A stretch of 64,000 bases of DNA from Aplidium turbinatum (lineage: Eukaryota; Chordata; Ascidiacea; Aplousobranchia; Polyclinidae). Within the stretch, counting starts at the first letter, position 1. Each line of letters begins with the position of its first letter. Both the position numbers and the translations under genes were made by a program. This document shows, one piece after another, positions 46,034 to 63,439 of this stretch. Where the stretch lies: positions 14,332,251 to 14,396,250 of the forward strand of contig OU964931.1 in NCBI GenBank assembly GCA_918807975.1, read 5' to 3'. The notes beneath the pieces are model-generated. The model did not search any database, was not told the origin of the DNA, and saw only the letters and a list, made by a program, of their open reading frames with translations.

Positions 46034-46523
46034 TAGCGGCCCCTAGTTATGACAGTCTGACATGGCATAACTAAAAAAGAATTGACGACGATTGTGAGCC
46101 AATGAATAAAAACACACGATACACAAATTGTTTGAATCACTCACGTTTAAGTTAATACGCAAATACAAAGGGCATGCAAAGAATGAACAACAATACGAAT
46201 AAACACGACGATACATGAAATTGGTACCATAGGTAGCCTACATGCTAAAATGATGCTATATACAATGGTTGCGATAATAACCGACTGTTCCGGGCTCAGA
46301 CAAGTGTTGGCCACCGCAGACAAAACCATGCTCAAACCCTAACACTTAGGTGTTCTTTACGGGGGCGAGGCACGAAATATCCCTCAACACGTAGTCTACT
46401 TTCACTTTCCCCGTACTCTCATCATAGTTGCAGATGGCAACTTTAGCTCTACGAACCACAGGCTTCCCTTTCCTAATTTGTGGGACCACCTCATGCACCC
46501 TTCCAAGTTGATACTTCCCACGT

Positions 46524-49500
46524 TTACCAATGTCTTGGAGAGAACCTACCACTACAAGTTGACCAGGCTCCAAATTCTCGGCCATTTTTCAACTCAATAT
46601 TCGGTTCAACAAGTTCTCTAGCCAAATTATCATTGCGAGACAATTCACAGGTTTCATTTTGCAACGTCAAATCCTGAATGACTTTATTCAGGTCTGCTAT
46701 TTCCATATCACGAGACTCAATTTTACGCTGAAAGCCAGAGATGACATCCGACTCTGAAGACGTCTGCACTCTGCACACATTAGCAACGCTTTCATCTAAG
46801 GGTGACTTACCACCACAAGCCAACCAACCGAGAGGAGTGAGCAAAGCATGTGGTTCACTACGATTCTCACCAACACGCTCTTCTTTAGCACACATCAAAT
46901 AAGCGTTGTCGTTTCCAATCAGTACATCTACAGTACTACAATCATTTAAATGAAACATATTCACGTCATGAAAATGACGGAAACCACTTAAATCCTGCTT
47001 GTGCGGTAAAGTTTTAACATCGTCAGCCCAAGCTGGGTTAACCACCGAAGTTATATCACAAAACAGTTCATTCGTCTCTAACGACTGAATGTTGAGTTTA
47101 ACAAGGTCAGCACAAGTAGGTTTCTGACCAGCCAGAGTATCCATTTTAAACGACGCTTTGTCATACGGTTTAACGTCAAGTTCGCAGACCAAATCACTCG
47201 AAACAAAAGTCAACTGCGAACCAGGATCATGCTGACAATACACTAACTTTGATTTGCCAGTCATTGGATTCGAAACACGAGCAGCAGTAATGCGGTTAAA
47301 GGCTGCTTTAACATTTCCAATCTTAACATTACGCACAGGAACTCTGGCACCAGCATCATCTTTGCCAATCGAATCCAGAGAATCACGTGACGTCACATAA
47401 AAATCATGCAGAAGAAAATAATGTTTCCTATCGTTGTTAGGGACACACTTACGACAGTTGTTTGCATGAACGCAATCCCTAACCATATGCTGGCGCAAAC
47501 AATTCAAGCATTTGCCAGCTTTCACAATGACATCTCTCCGACCTTTAGGTGTCAAGCGCAAAAATTCTTTACAATTAGACAAAAAATGATATTCAACTTG
47601 ACCACGTGACAAACAATAAAAACATGCCGGTAGGTTTTTATGTCTGGCTTCACCACCGCGCGGTGCGCCAATAGCAGTCGAGTACTGCGAACTTCCTGAC
47701 ATGACATTATCATGGGGTTTTACGGACGTCTGCCTAACCGGACATGAAGGCAATTTTCCTTTGCCAAACTTTTTAAAATGCTGCGACTCACCAGAATCGC
47801 CCATTAGCATAATGCTAAAATCAGTCGACTTGCGCGTTTCCTTCCGTACTACAAAATCAAACAAACTCTGAAAAGTAGGCTCATCAGTACCACCATACTG
47901 ATCACCTAAAAAGTCAAGATAACGCTGCTTAGCGTCAAACGGGAGTCGCTTAGCCAAATCCAAAACAAAACGTCCTTTCAATTGGTCACGCTGACCATAA
48001 GCTTGCGCGTAAAGCAGACACTGCGACAATTCATCTTTAAACTCTTTCAAATCACTGGAAGAGATCGAAGTCAATTTGCTACCATAGCGATACTTTCTAA
48101 TTTCCGGTTCGGCGAAAAGACCTCCACGAACCCCAAAACGCTGGGACAAGCGAGCTAACGACATTTCTATCCTGTCTTCTTCTGACAAGCCAGGAGTGTC
48201 GGAAACCAAATTAGCAATCGTTTGCGCAGCTGTTCTAACACAAGCTGCTTGTAACAAAGTCAAACGAGTTCCTTTAAACGGTGAAGCTGCCATTAAGGCC
48301 GTAACACGATTTTTAAAGAAGATAAATGGCATATTATTACCATCGTAACCAATCAAGGCCGCCTTATCGAAAAACGTCCTACTATTTTGGTATTCAAAAA
48401 AGCAATCCTGCTGCTGAGAACTCGATTTAGCGGGAGAAGACAAGCTATATCCCTTAAGGGGGTGAGGGGGCTCAGTCACGTGCACAGCCCGATCACGATC
48501 CTCACACACGTTAAAATCAGTAGACGCGACACGCCTCTCACAACCACCCAAATTACGTGTAGCTGGGCGATCAAAAACTAGCGGCGCAGAAAACTGTGAA
48601 GCGGGCAAAGCATTACTGCTAATGGCGGCCCCGTGACCTATACGCTCTGGGGGAGGAGTTCGGTTGTAATTCGCAGGCCTTGGCTCTACAGCCTTCGGAA
48701 GACCCTTAGCCGCGGCTCCGAGACCTCCTGGAACAGCTTGAAAAGATGTGGATTGTACTGGTCCACTTACAGATTGAACAGGCGTCTGGAAAAGGTTATG
48801 TAAATTAAACTGCGATTGATGTTCACTTCTGGAATGCCTAGAAGATCCCTTCTTAGAGCTACGACGGGAGCCCACCTCTGATCGATATTCAGCCAAAGCT
48901 ACCTCTTTACGTTGTTCAGCCCTCAACTGTGCGTCTTTGAGTGCGAACTCAGCAGCTCTCGCTTCGGCTTTTGCGGCAGCCTCAGCTCGTATGGCCTCAG
49001 CTCGTATGGCCTCAGCTCTCGCGGCGGCCTCAGCAGATCTCGCTTCGGCCTCAACTCGTATGGTCTCAGCTCTCGCTTCGGCGTCAGCTTGTATCTGGAG
49101 CTCCTCTCGTCTTAGCTGTAGGTTAATTTGTGCAACTATCCGTGACGAGCTCTCAGACATCCTAGTGCTTACATTTGAGGCGCTATCCTCAGGATGTATG
49201 TCAGCATCCAACATATCTGAGAACTCATTTACTTTTTGTTCGAAGTTATTTTTTAACGAGTTAAATTCGGGATCTATCCTATCACGAAGTTCTGCCAAGA
49301 TTGCAGAGTTGAAAACTTTAGTCAAAAGAGCATGGAAATGCAGTAATTCCTCTTCTAAAGTAGATAAGTTAGATCGAAAAATTAACAGTTCTTGCTTATC
49401 ACTCAAAGAACCTAGGGCTACAGAAAGTTCCCCAATTTGAGTCAAAATATCCCGTCTAAGATGCCGGGCCTCTCGAACTGACTTAGCCTCATCGTTACTG

Positions 49501-49631
49501 GGTCCCTCCCCAGAATGACCTGCCCGACCGCAAAGAACATCATCAGGCTTAAACTCAGTCGAGTCGACGGCGGCCGAGTCCCTGTCGCCACCGAGTGTAG
49601 ACATATTAAATGTTGGGGCTAAATTTAACAA
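46524..49631 (-). CDS. Gag-protease-like region of the BEL/Pao fossil
   Basis: The family is recognised from an N-terminal coiled-coil stretch very rich in Ala, Glu and Arg (repeats of the type AEAIRAEA), a central BEL/Pao gag domain (YDGNNMPFIFFKNRV, RLTLLQAAC), zinc-knuckle-like cysteines (CFYCLSRGQVEYH; CLNCLRQHMVRDC) and an aspartic-protease-like region (QHDPGSQLTFVS, VDVLIGNDNAYLM). In intact relatives, gag and pol are made as one polyprotein that assembles virus-like particles. Here it is part of an incomplete element and is listed only as a fossil component. Confidence 0.85.
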   Translation of the reverse strand: MLNLAPTFNMSTLGGDRDSAAVDSTEFKPDDVLCGRAGHSGEGPSNDEAKSVREARHLRRDILTQIGELSVALGSLSDKQELLIFRSNLSTLEEELLHFHALLTKVFNSAILAELRDRIDPEFNSLKNNFEQKVNEFSDMLDADIHPEDSASNVSTRMSESSSRIVAQINLQLRREELQIQADAEARAETIRVEAEARSAEAAARAEAIRAEAIRAEAAAKAEARAAEFALKDAQLRAEQRKEVALAEYRSEVGSRRSSKKGSSRHSRSEHQSQFNLHNLFQTPVQSVSGPVQSTSFQAVPGGLGAAAKGLPKAVEPRPANYNRTPPPERIGHGAAISSNALPASQFSAPLVFDRPATRNLGGCERRVASTDFNVCEDRDRAVHVTEPPHPLKGYSLSSPAKSSSQQQDCFFEYQNSRTFFDKAALIGYDGNNMPFIFFKNRVTALMAASPFKGTRLTLLQAACVRTAAQTIANLVSDTPGLSEEDRIEMSLARLSQRFGVRGGLFAEPEIRKYRYGSKLTSISSSDLKEFKDELSQCLLYAQAYGQRDQLKGRFVLDLAKRLPFDAKQRYLDFLGDQYGGTDEPTFQSLFDFVVRKETRKSTDFSIMLMGDSGESQHFKKFGKGKLPSCPVRQTSVKPHDNVMSGSSQYSTAIGAPRGGEARHKNLPACFYCLSRGQVEYHFLSNCKEFLRLTPKGRRDVIVKAGKCLNCLRQHMVRDCVHANNCRKCVPNNDRKHYFLLHDFYVTSRDSLDSIGKDDAGARVPVRNVKIGNVKAAFNRITAARVSNPMTGKSKLVYCQHDPGSQLTFVSSDLVCELDVKPYDKASFKMDTLAGQKPTCADLVKLNIQSLETNELFCDITSVVNPAWADDVKTLPHKQDLSGFRHFHDVNMFHLNDCSTVDVLIGNDNAYLMCAKEERVGENRSEPHALLTPLGWLACGGKSPLDESVANVCRVQTSSESDVISGFQRKIESRDMEIADLNKVIQDLTLQNETCELSRNDNLARELVEPNIELKNGREFGAWSTCSGRFSPRHW

Positions 49632-50054
49632 TTAAAAAATTAAGTTACACAAACACACAAAATTATTACAGTAGTTATAAAAAACTTAACTGCAAAGACC
49701 GTAAAAATACAAAAAAGAATTTAAATGCACGATACCGTAGCTGTACGAGTGTATGAAGTCCAAAAGTCCACAAAACTTGCTTGGATTCTTCGACTTGAAT
49801 CTTCAAGCACAGATCGATTGTCTTTAATCTTCTTTCTTGCCAATGAATGTCAAAGTTATTTTTCGTCAGTACCAAACTGAGAAGAAATGTCTTTAATTTT
49901 CTTTTGCTTCTGTAGACTACCAACCAACAAGATCTTCTTTTATTATTTCTTTGCTTCTGTAGCCTACCAACCAACAACTTACGTCTTTTATTTTTTTATG
50001 TGCTTCAAGTGCTTCTTGGCCTACCAGCTAACAAGCCACGTCTTTTATTTTTTA

Positions 50055-50596
50055 TGGTCACAGCGGTAAACCATAATCTCTTCGTGGGAAAATTGTAACA
50101 TAAGATTCCCAAATCCGTTCGTCTGCATGTAATGACCGAAAAATAGACACTCTTTTGAAACGTCTATTCAAAAGTGTATTCCTGTAAAATTAGCCCGCGG
50201 CTATCGAAAATGGGACGCAACACCGTACGCCTCTAAAACTGTCACTACAGAACAGATTACTTGGTTAAAAGACGGAAAATTTGTCCAGCTAGCAAGCACC
50301 AAGCAAACAGTTAAACTTGCGACTGACTTCCAACAAACAATTTTACAAATGACTAGAATAATTTGCGATATCTCAAATGCACGTAGACAGTAACTGTGAC
50401 GCAATAATGAAAGACAATTATGAAGTCATTCAAACAGGTGTTCAAGCGGCTAATGCAATATTTCATCAGGTCTTACGACCGATGGTGCAATATTTGGACA
50501 TTTTCTAGCAATTTCCATGACGTAAGATGCCAGCTAGGTTAAACAGACCATAACGGTTTTATATGACGTTTCATTTGGTGAAAATTGTCGGGAACA
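50055..50596 (-). repeat. BEL/Pao LTR, right copy
   Basis: 542-bp long terminal repeat with TG...CA ends and, by orientation, the 5' LTR. The spacer between it and the gag region holds short direct repeats (CTTCTGTAG-CCTACCAACCAACA type, about 49910-50045). Confidence 0.93.
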
Positions 50597-50611
50597 CCTA
50601 CTTCTTGATTA

Positions 50612-51441
50612 GGGGAGGGTGGGGTAAGATGAGCAGCTTTTTGCATAACTCGCTTTTACAAAAGAACGGTTTGTTTTGGAAAATTTTAATAAGGTGAACT
50701 TAAAGCACTAATGAATCAGCTACATTTTAGATTTAGTTTTATCACCTTGCGATTTTTATATTTTTTTATATTGATATACTTATTTGCGTGTTGCTCAACT
50801 TACCCCGGCATAAATTGTGTGGGGTAAATTGAGCAATGACCTGGGGTAAGTTGTGCAATTCGATTAAGTTGAAGCATTTCCCTGTCAGTTTGTTTGTATT
50901 ATTACGACTACGAGGCATTATGCTTTACAACACAACACTGCTTTTTTTATCCAATACGAACCTAAAAAGACATAAATTCAGCAGTTCAAACATTAAATAA
51001 GCTAAGGCTATTTCTTTTGGGGTAAGTTGAGCAACTGCTCTAAGATACGTCAACTAGCATTGCACATTTTACCCCATCCTGATTTTTCTGACAAAATTAC
51101 AAATATTTAGAAAACTACAAGATTAACCAACCTGAAGGTTTTATTGAATATCCTCACACTTTATACTTACCAATACAAAAAAACAGATTTGATTTACATA
51201 GTGTAACAATAAAGTTATTCAGTTTTTGGCAAAAAAATAAAAATTTCGATTTTTCGACATAAACAATACAATTGCGTGCCATTGTAAAATGCAACTCGCT
51301 GTGGACATAACAAATACATTGAATGAAATGGTATTATGAGTGATATATCCAGAATAAAAAAAAAATAATTCCGCCGACTCGTTTTTCCAAAAACAGGGGT
51401 TGCTCATCTTACCCCATTGCACACTTTACCCCAGTCTCCCC
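50612..51441. mobile_element. 830-bp TA-flanked MITE, GGGGTAAG termini
   Basis: Flanked by TA (50610-50611 and 51442-51443). The left end reads GGGGAGGGTGGGGTAAG and the right end, inward, GGGGAGACTGGGGTAAAG. The core GGGGTAAGTTGAGCAA or its inverse recurs near 50795, 50819, 50843, 51019 and 51396. No transposase frame is present. It is a Tc1/mariner-pogo-type non-autonomous element inserted about 10 bp outside the BEL/Pao right LTR. Confidence 0.88.
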
Positions 51442-51443
51442 TA

Positions 51444-52533
51444 TAGGCTACGTATAAATTTATTGTAGAAATGAATCCATCACACCATCACATAAACTTA
51501 AAGGGTTGCAACCATCTTTCCAAGCATAGAACGCAATTCAAATCATAAATATCAATTCAAATCACCACAACTAATCGTTTTGTTTCTCTCCTTCTGTGTA
51601 GGCTATGTTTGTGTCTTTCTTCTTCTGTGTAGCCTATGTAGGCCTATGTATCAGTATGTGTGTGATCGACGCTAAATGCGTCTGTTTAAAGGTTTTCAAA
51701 GTTGCTAGAAATGCCCAGAGCCGCGCTCGCAATCGATACCGTATACAAAAAGCGCTGTGGTAGCCTATTCAACATGTGAGGTACCGTACAACGTTAAAGA
51801 GACGTAAAACTACGTATGCGTAGGCTAACTGTTAAATTGCCTAAAAAATACACAAATGCCTAACCACGTCTTAAAGTCCTAAAGCACAAATACTTGCAGA
51901 AATGCAGAAAATTGAACAAATATTTGAAGCTTGAAGAATTCCCAGCTAGAGCCTCACATGTCTGAGCGACACAATGTTCTAAAAAGGTTTCATGACGGTA
52001 CCAAGACATAGAAAACACGTAAGACCATAGGACGCTACAAACTCAATGGGAATTCGGCTATGAATGATATCGATAATAACTGTAATAGATTGATAATCCT
52101 AATCTTGCTGAATACCAGTAGACCGATAACACATTGTTTGCACTGGAGAAGCCTACCGGTATTTATGGCATCTCCAGGTCAGGAAAAAGCTCAATGCAAA
52201 ATATTTAATCGAAGCTGAACCACATGTTTATTGAGATCATACACAGTACATTAATTCTTTACTACATTGACCATACGTGCACAGACTGATGCAATCATGC
52301 ACTCGTTGATTAATCTTCAAAAAAATTAAAAAATGTTGGCAACTCTGGTAACTTTAAGCTACCATTGGTGATTGGTCAGCGTCCCGACCCGATACCTGAA
52401 CCTGATTAGTGCTGTTGAAAAGGAGCGATCTTCCTGGCGTCAGCACTACCTGACTACTCACTATAGAACAGCGAGAAACACCTGATTAGTGATTACTGAT
52501 TACCAACCTGATAGTGATACTGATATGGTATGA
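51444..52533. other. Intergenic, no gene recognised
   Basis: AT-rich sequence with several TAGGCCTA and GTAGGCTA motifs (for example 51600-51650). No exon-like frame, terminal repeat or duplication was found here. Confidence 0.4.
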
Positions 52534-52541
52534 CCATAGAT

Positions 52542-55437
52542 CAGGGTTTCCCAAACTTTTTGGGCAATGGACCCCTATTTGTCAAAGTGTTTTTTCGCGG
52601 ACCCCAATCTTATGTCGCATCAATTTTCCGCCTAACCAGCGATAAATGTTAATACAAATAAAAATAAGTAACACTGAATCATGTTTATTAATCGAAATGA
52701 CAACATCAATGGGATGGATGTGATTGCTTCTTACTGCACAACTTGTCAATTCTTGGAGCAATTTGTGACAAGCAAACTCGCAATTCAGAGTCTACGATAA
52801 GTCTGGACCGGTATTTTGTCTTCATATTTGTAAGAGCTGAAAATGCTGTCTCACACATGTAGGTAGTGGCAAAAGGTAATAACATTTGGGTAGCCTTTTG
52901 TGAGAGCAGTGGATATTCGTTCTCAACACTTAACCAGAAAGATGCAAGAGGTTTTTGATTGAAACTAATCATTAAAGTTCGGTCAGATGACAATTCAGCC
53001 AATTCTTCTTCTTTGCGTCCTGACAGACCAGTTTTTGCAACAACAAAAGGGTTTAAAATCCAGTCAAAATTCTCATATGTCTCTTTTAAAAAGTACTTCG
53101 TAAAATGTACAGAAAGCAATTCCAAATGTTGTTGAATGTCAGAGAAAATCAAATCTGTATAATATTTATTAAAGGTTTGTTGGCAATGTAGTCACACAGA
53201 ACAGGAAACATATCCACAACATTTTCATTTATTCTCGTTTTCCATATGTTGAGTTTCTTTGTGAATGCTGTTATTTTGTTTTGACTGAGTAAAATGTTCG
53301 CATCTCTTCCCTGAAGTGACAAGTTCAGTTGATTGAGAAGGTTAAAAATATCTGCCAGATATGCAAGTTTCCCAAGCCAAATTTCATCGGCTACTAGTGA
53401 AGCTAAGTCCGCATTGTGCGCTCGCAAGAAAATTAAAACCTCCTCTCGCAGTTCAAACAGGCGTTCTACAATCTTTCCTCGCGACAGCCATCTAACTTCC
53501 GTATGGAGCAAAAGGCTTGAATGTTCTGAGCCTAGTTCATCGCAAAGTTTCGAAAACATTCGGGACTGCAGTGGGCGAGCTTTAATAGAGTTGATAACTT
53601 TGACACATAAAGACAAGACTTCAGACAAAGATTTTCCTAAATGTTTCGCAACAAGCGCTTCGCGATGAATCATGCAGTGCGTTCGTATAATGTTCGGTAC
53701 TTTTTCCCTGATATGAGCTACAGCCCCGGAGTGCTTGCCGGTCATTGAAGCTGCACCATCGGTACATATAGCCACACATCGTTCCCACAACAGTTCTGAT
53801 TGTGAAAAGAAATCACAAAGTACGTTGAAAACGTCTAAACCGGTTGTTCTGCGTTGCATTTGATGACAAAACATGAAATCTTCTATCATTTCGTCTCCCC
53901 ATGAATATCTAACATAAACCAAGAGATGTGCTTGGCTGGCAATGTCCGTACTTTCATGCAATTGGATTGCAAAATTAGTTTGATTCAGTCTTTCAAGCAG
54001 CTGTGCTTTTATGTCATTCGAAAGTTCATCGATTCTTCTTGAAATCGTATTGTTCGACAATGGAATTTCTTTAAGCTTGGTTGCACATTTGCCGTCCAAA
54101 ACTACTTCACACATGTCAATTGCTGCTGGAAGAATTAAATTTTCCGCAAATGTGTGAGCTTTCTTGGCTCGAGCCACCCTTAGCGCCACTAAATAAGATG
54201 CTTTCATTAATTTTTCGTTTGACACCAAAGATTGTGTAAAAGTTTCTTTTTGCTTTAAATATTCTTCTTCTTTCTGTCAAAAAAAGCCTGTGGCTTTCCA
54301 GCTAGCTCAGGATGTTGAGCCATCAAATGCCGCTTTAACTTGGCTGGTTTCATACATTCATTCGACAATGTTTTGTAGCATATTAAACACTGAGGCTTAG
54401 TAACATCTGAAGGACATTCAATAAACCCGAGCTTAAGATACTCCTCATCGTATGTTCGAACTTTTTGTCTCTTCGTCTTCCGGGATGAAACATCCTGAGA
54501 TTGCTGGGCTTCACATTCCGAATCATTCGACTTATCCTTTCGCTTCAAAAATTTATCCATAAGATTTGAACTATAACACTAAAATTTAAAAACAGAAAAA
54601 AAATATCCGTGTCAGTCTGGATATTAGAAAAATCGCAGAGGTGGCACTGCAGCTGACTACCGGTACACGTTTGACAAATTTATTTCTGCACAAACTTTTG
54701 CAACAGGCTATCGCTTAGCCTCAATTGTTGTAGGCCTACTGACTTTGTAGACTACTGGAGAAAAAGCTGCGCAGAAATATATTTGTAAAAAATGTTGTCA
54801 GCTGCAGTGCCACCTTTGCCATTCTACTAAAAGTTAACACAAATGAATTATCTGATAACTTCGATTTGTTACTATTCTATCGTCCCTTCGCTACTGCTAC
54901 TCTTATACCTAAACACCGCCCCTTCGCATTGAGTTATTTTTATGTTTTTATCTATTATTATTATTATTTTTTTTTTAATTATTAAGCTATTCCTAAGGCC
55001 AATTCGAACAAAAATTGAAACTTCAGAACTTCATAACCTTACCATCTATGGGGTTATCTATTTTAATGCTCGGACTGCATAGACCTACAGGTAGCTAACC
55101 GAAAAACAGTTTAGCCTTGTAGCTATATAGCAAACATTCCCGACTGCTATACACCGTACGTTTAATTGTTGCATCATAGACGCCGAATGCAATTTTTAAG
55201 GTAGAGCAATTACCAAGACGTACTAATTCATTTCAAATCTTTAAGATTGACACGGCCTAACATTCATTAAATAATTCATTTTAGTTACAAATCACGGCGG
55301 CATTCATCTGCGACAATGGAAGTACGGTACCGTACAATGTCAAGCCTGTTTTCGCCATTTTGTCATATCGTCAGGGACCCCCTGTGCAGTCTTTGCGGAC
55401 CCCCAGGGGTCCGCGGACCCCACTTTGGGAAACCCTA
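52542..55437 (-). mobile_element. Near-complete hAT transposon (ZBED5/FAM200-like)
   Basis: The ends are CAGGGTTTCCCAAACT and, inward from the right, TAGGGTTTCCCAAAGT. An exact 8-bp duplication, CCATAGAT, lies at 52534-52541 and 55438-55445. Length and coding content are those of an autonomous hAT. G/C-rich GGACCCC blocks sit just inside both termini. Confidence 0.94.
52706..54560 (-). pseudogene. hAT transposase with BED-type finger, two frameshifts
   Basis: It starts MDKFLKRKDKSNDSE at 54560. A BED-like zinc finger follows (CLICYKTLSNECMKPAKLKRH with AQHPEL). The catalytic region from about 54228 has AIQLHESTDIA, CVAICTDGAASMTG and IRTHCMIHREALVAK (CxxH), then LLLHTEVRWLSRGKIVERL (RW motif). 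The C-terminal dimerisation part (53150-52706) has TQMLLPFATTYMCETAFSAL. There is one frameshift after the finger (about 54260, in AFFDRKK/EEEYLKQK) and one near 53150 (NKPLINIIQ/DLIFSDIQ). Apart from these it appears whole, so it decayed recently. hAT transposases excise and reinsert DNA with 8-bp duplications. Confidence 0.9.
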
Positions 55438-55751
55438 CCATAGATGACTTACCGCTGGGACCGAACAGTCCTCAACTCCTCATCATTGATAGGACTTGAA
55501 GTTGGATAGTTCTTTGGTACCACTTGCTTTACAGAACTTAGTCACAACTGCAGCAAACTAATTTTTAATGAGTTATTCAGCAGCTATAACTCAACACTAC
55601 CTTTTGCAGTTCTTTGTTATGATAGGCTAAATGAAAACAGTTGTTGCGGTACTTGAAATACTGTATGAAACAATGGGAAATAGTATATAATAAACAACGA
55701 AGAAAACAAATAATACGGATAAAAAATAAAAACAACAACTAAAGAAAAACT

Positions 55752-55940
55752 GGAGCTGGTATACAAGTCCCCCCCCACCCCCCTTGGTAACTTATAACAA
55801 AGAGGAATTGACCAAAACATGTGGATTGAAGTGTGTGAACAGTAAAGCAAAAGTAAAAAAGTTTCACCCTATGTGTTTGGTCGAGTCCAGTCTTTGTTAT
55901 GAGTTACCAAGGGGGGGGAAGGGACTTGTATACCAGCTCC
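55752..55940. mobile_element. 189-bp hairpin MITE
   Basis: Inverted arms of about 48 bp start GGAGCTGGTATACAAG and contain poly-C/poly-G runs and TTGGTAACT. An exact 8-bp duplication, GAAAAACT, lies at 55744-55751 and 55941-55948. It is non-coding. Confidence 0.9.
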
Positions 55941-56309
55941 GAAAAACTTACATCTTTAGACATGCAGTTATCAAAGCAACTGCTCCCAATTATTTTGTAT
56001 GTACATAATTGATTTGGTGTTTTACTGAGACACAGCTGCATGCTCTGGAATGGTATCAAATCATTGTCCTTTTGAGCATTATAGAGGTTCTCACTTTTTG
56101 CAGCAGTCTAAGTGAAAAATGTTTTTTTTTATTCTAGGCCAAAGTATCATGAAGCTTTGAAAATGTTTTTCTCGTGGTTAAATGTGTTGATGATTGTGGG
56201 CAAGAGTGCTGAAATAAGGACTACCGGTAGCTAATTTATCTATATTATAAGATTTATCTTCACAGAAAAAAACAGTTGAATTTTAGTAAAGTAGCCTAGC
56301 CAACATAGC

Positions 56310-56690
56310 CTAGTCTACTGTACTTGCTTTTCATGTCATCATTATTATCATTCAAATTTGGTTTTGTCCCAATAGTGGGGGTGGCTAATTCTTTCTTTGC
56401 AGCGATTGCTTTTACTCCCATTCTCCATCTCATTCTGTCCATCGCATCGTCTTCCTTTAGTCCGACTTTGTCTACCTCATTCGTCACCTGTTCCTGCCAT
56501 GTTCTTTTTGGATGTTCTCATTCCCTCTTCCCATCTACCTTCAAAGTCAACGCCTTTCGAAGAAAGCTTCCTTCCTTTTTAGTCTTTAGTACATGTCTAT
56601 ACCATCTTACGTCGTTAGCCCTGGCAAGTTGTTCAATAGCTTCTCTCATCTCAAGCATGTCCATCAGTTTTTCATTTTTTTCCCTGAACA
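56310..56690 (-). mobile_element. 3' end fragment of a LINE
   Basis: The minus-strand frame reads MLEMREAIEQLARANDVRWY, RHVLKTKKEGSFLRKAL, HPKRTWQEQVTNEVDKVGLK, then DAMDRMRWRMGVKAIA. This is the C-terminal tail of a LINE reverse-transcriptase ORF, with an AATGATAATAATGATGAC-type 3' tail at the low-coordinate end. One stop interrupts it. It lies just upstream of SQOR. Confidence 0.75.
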
Positions 56691-56767
56691 AATGGATATA
56701 TAAATTATAATACTTGTTATTTTTAAAAGCAATAACATTAGAAAACCTAATAATTTAAAGCTAAATA

Positions 56768-63439
<6,672 letters not shown>

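Larger units (their letters stand above)
45492..50596 (-). mobile_element. BEL/Pao LTR retrotransposon fossil, young, incomplete
   Basis: Two 542-bp LTRs (45492-46033 and 50055-50596) start TGGTCACAG and end GGGAACA, and they differ at only a handful of positions, so the insertion is recent. A 5-bp duplication, CCTAC, flanks the whole at 45487-45491 and 50597-50601, as expected for BEL/Pao. Parts seen on the minus strand are a gag-protease region (next entry) and a short piece of the C-terminal pol tail (DUF5641-like) near 46346-46585. No reverse transcriptase, RNase H or integrase core is recognised. The element is much shorter than a typical BEL/Pao, so it is broken and non-autonomous. Confidence 0.92.

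Noticed and set aside
48937-49440. Plus-strand Ala/Ser-rich frame inside the BEL/Pao region
   Set aside because: It is the antisense shadow of the Ala/Glu/Arg-rich coiled coil in the gag region.
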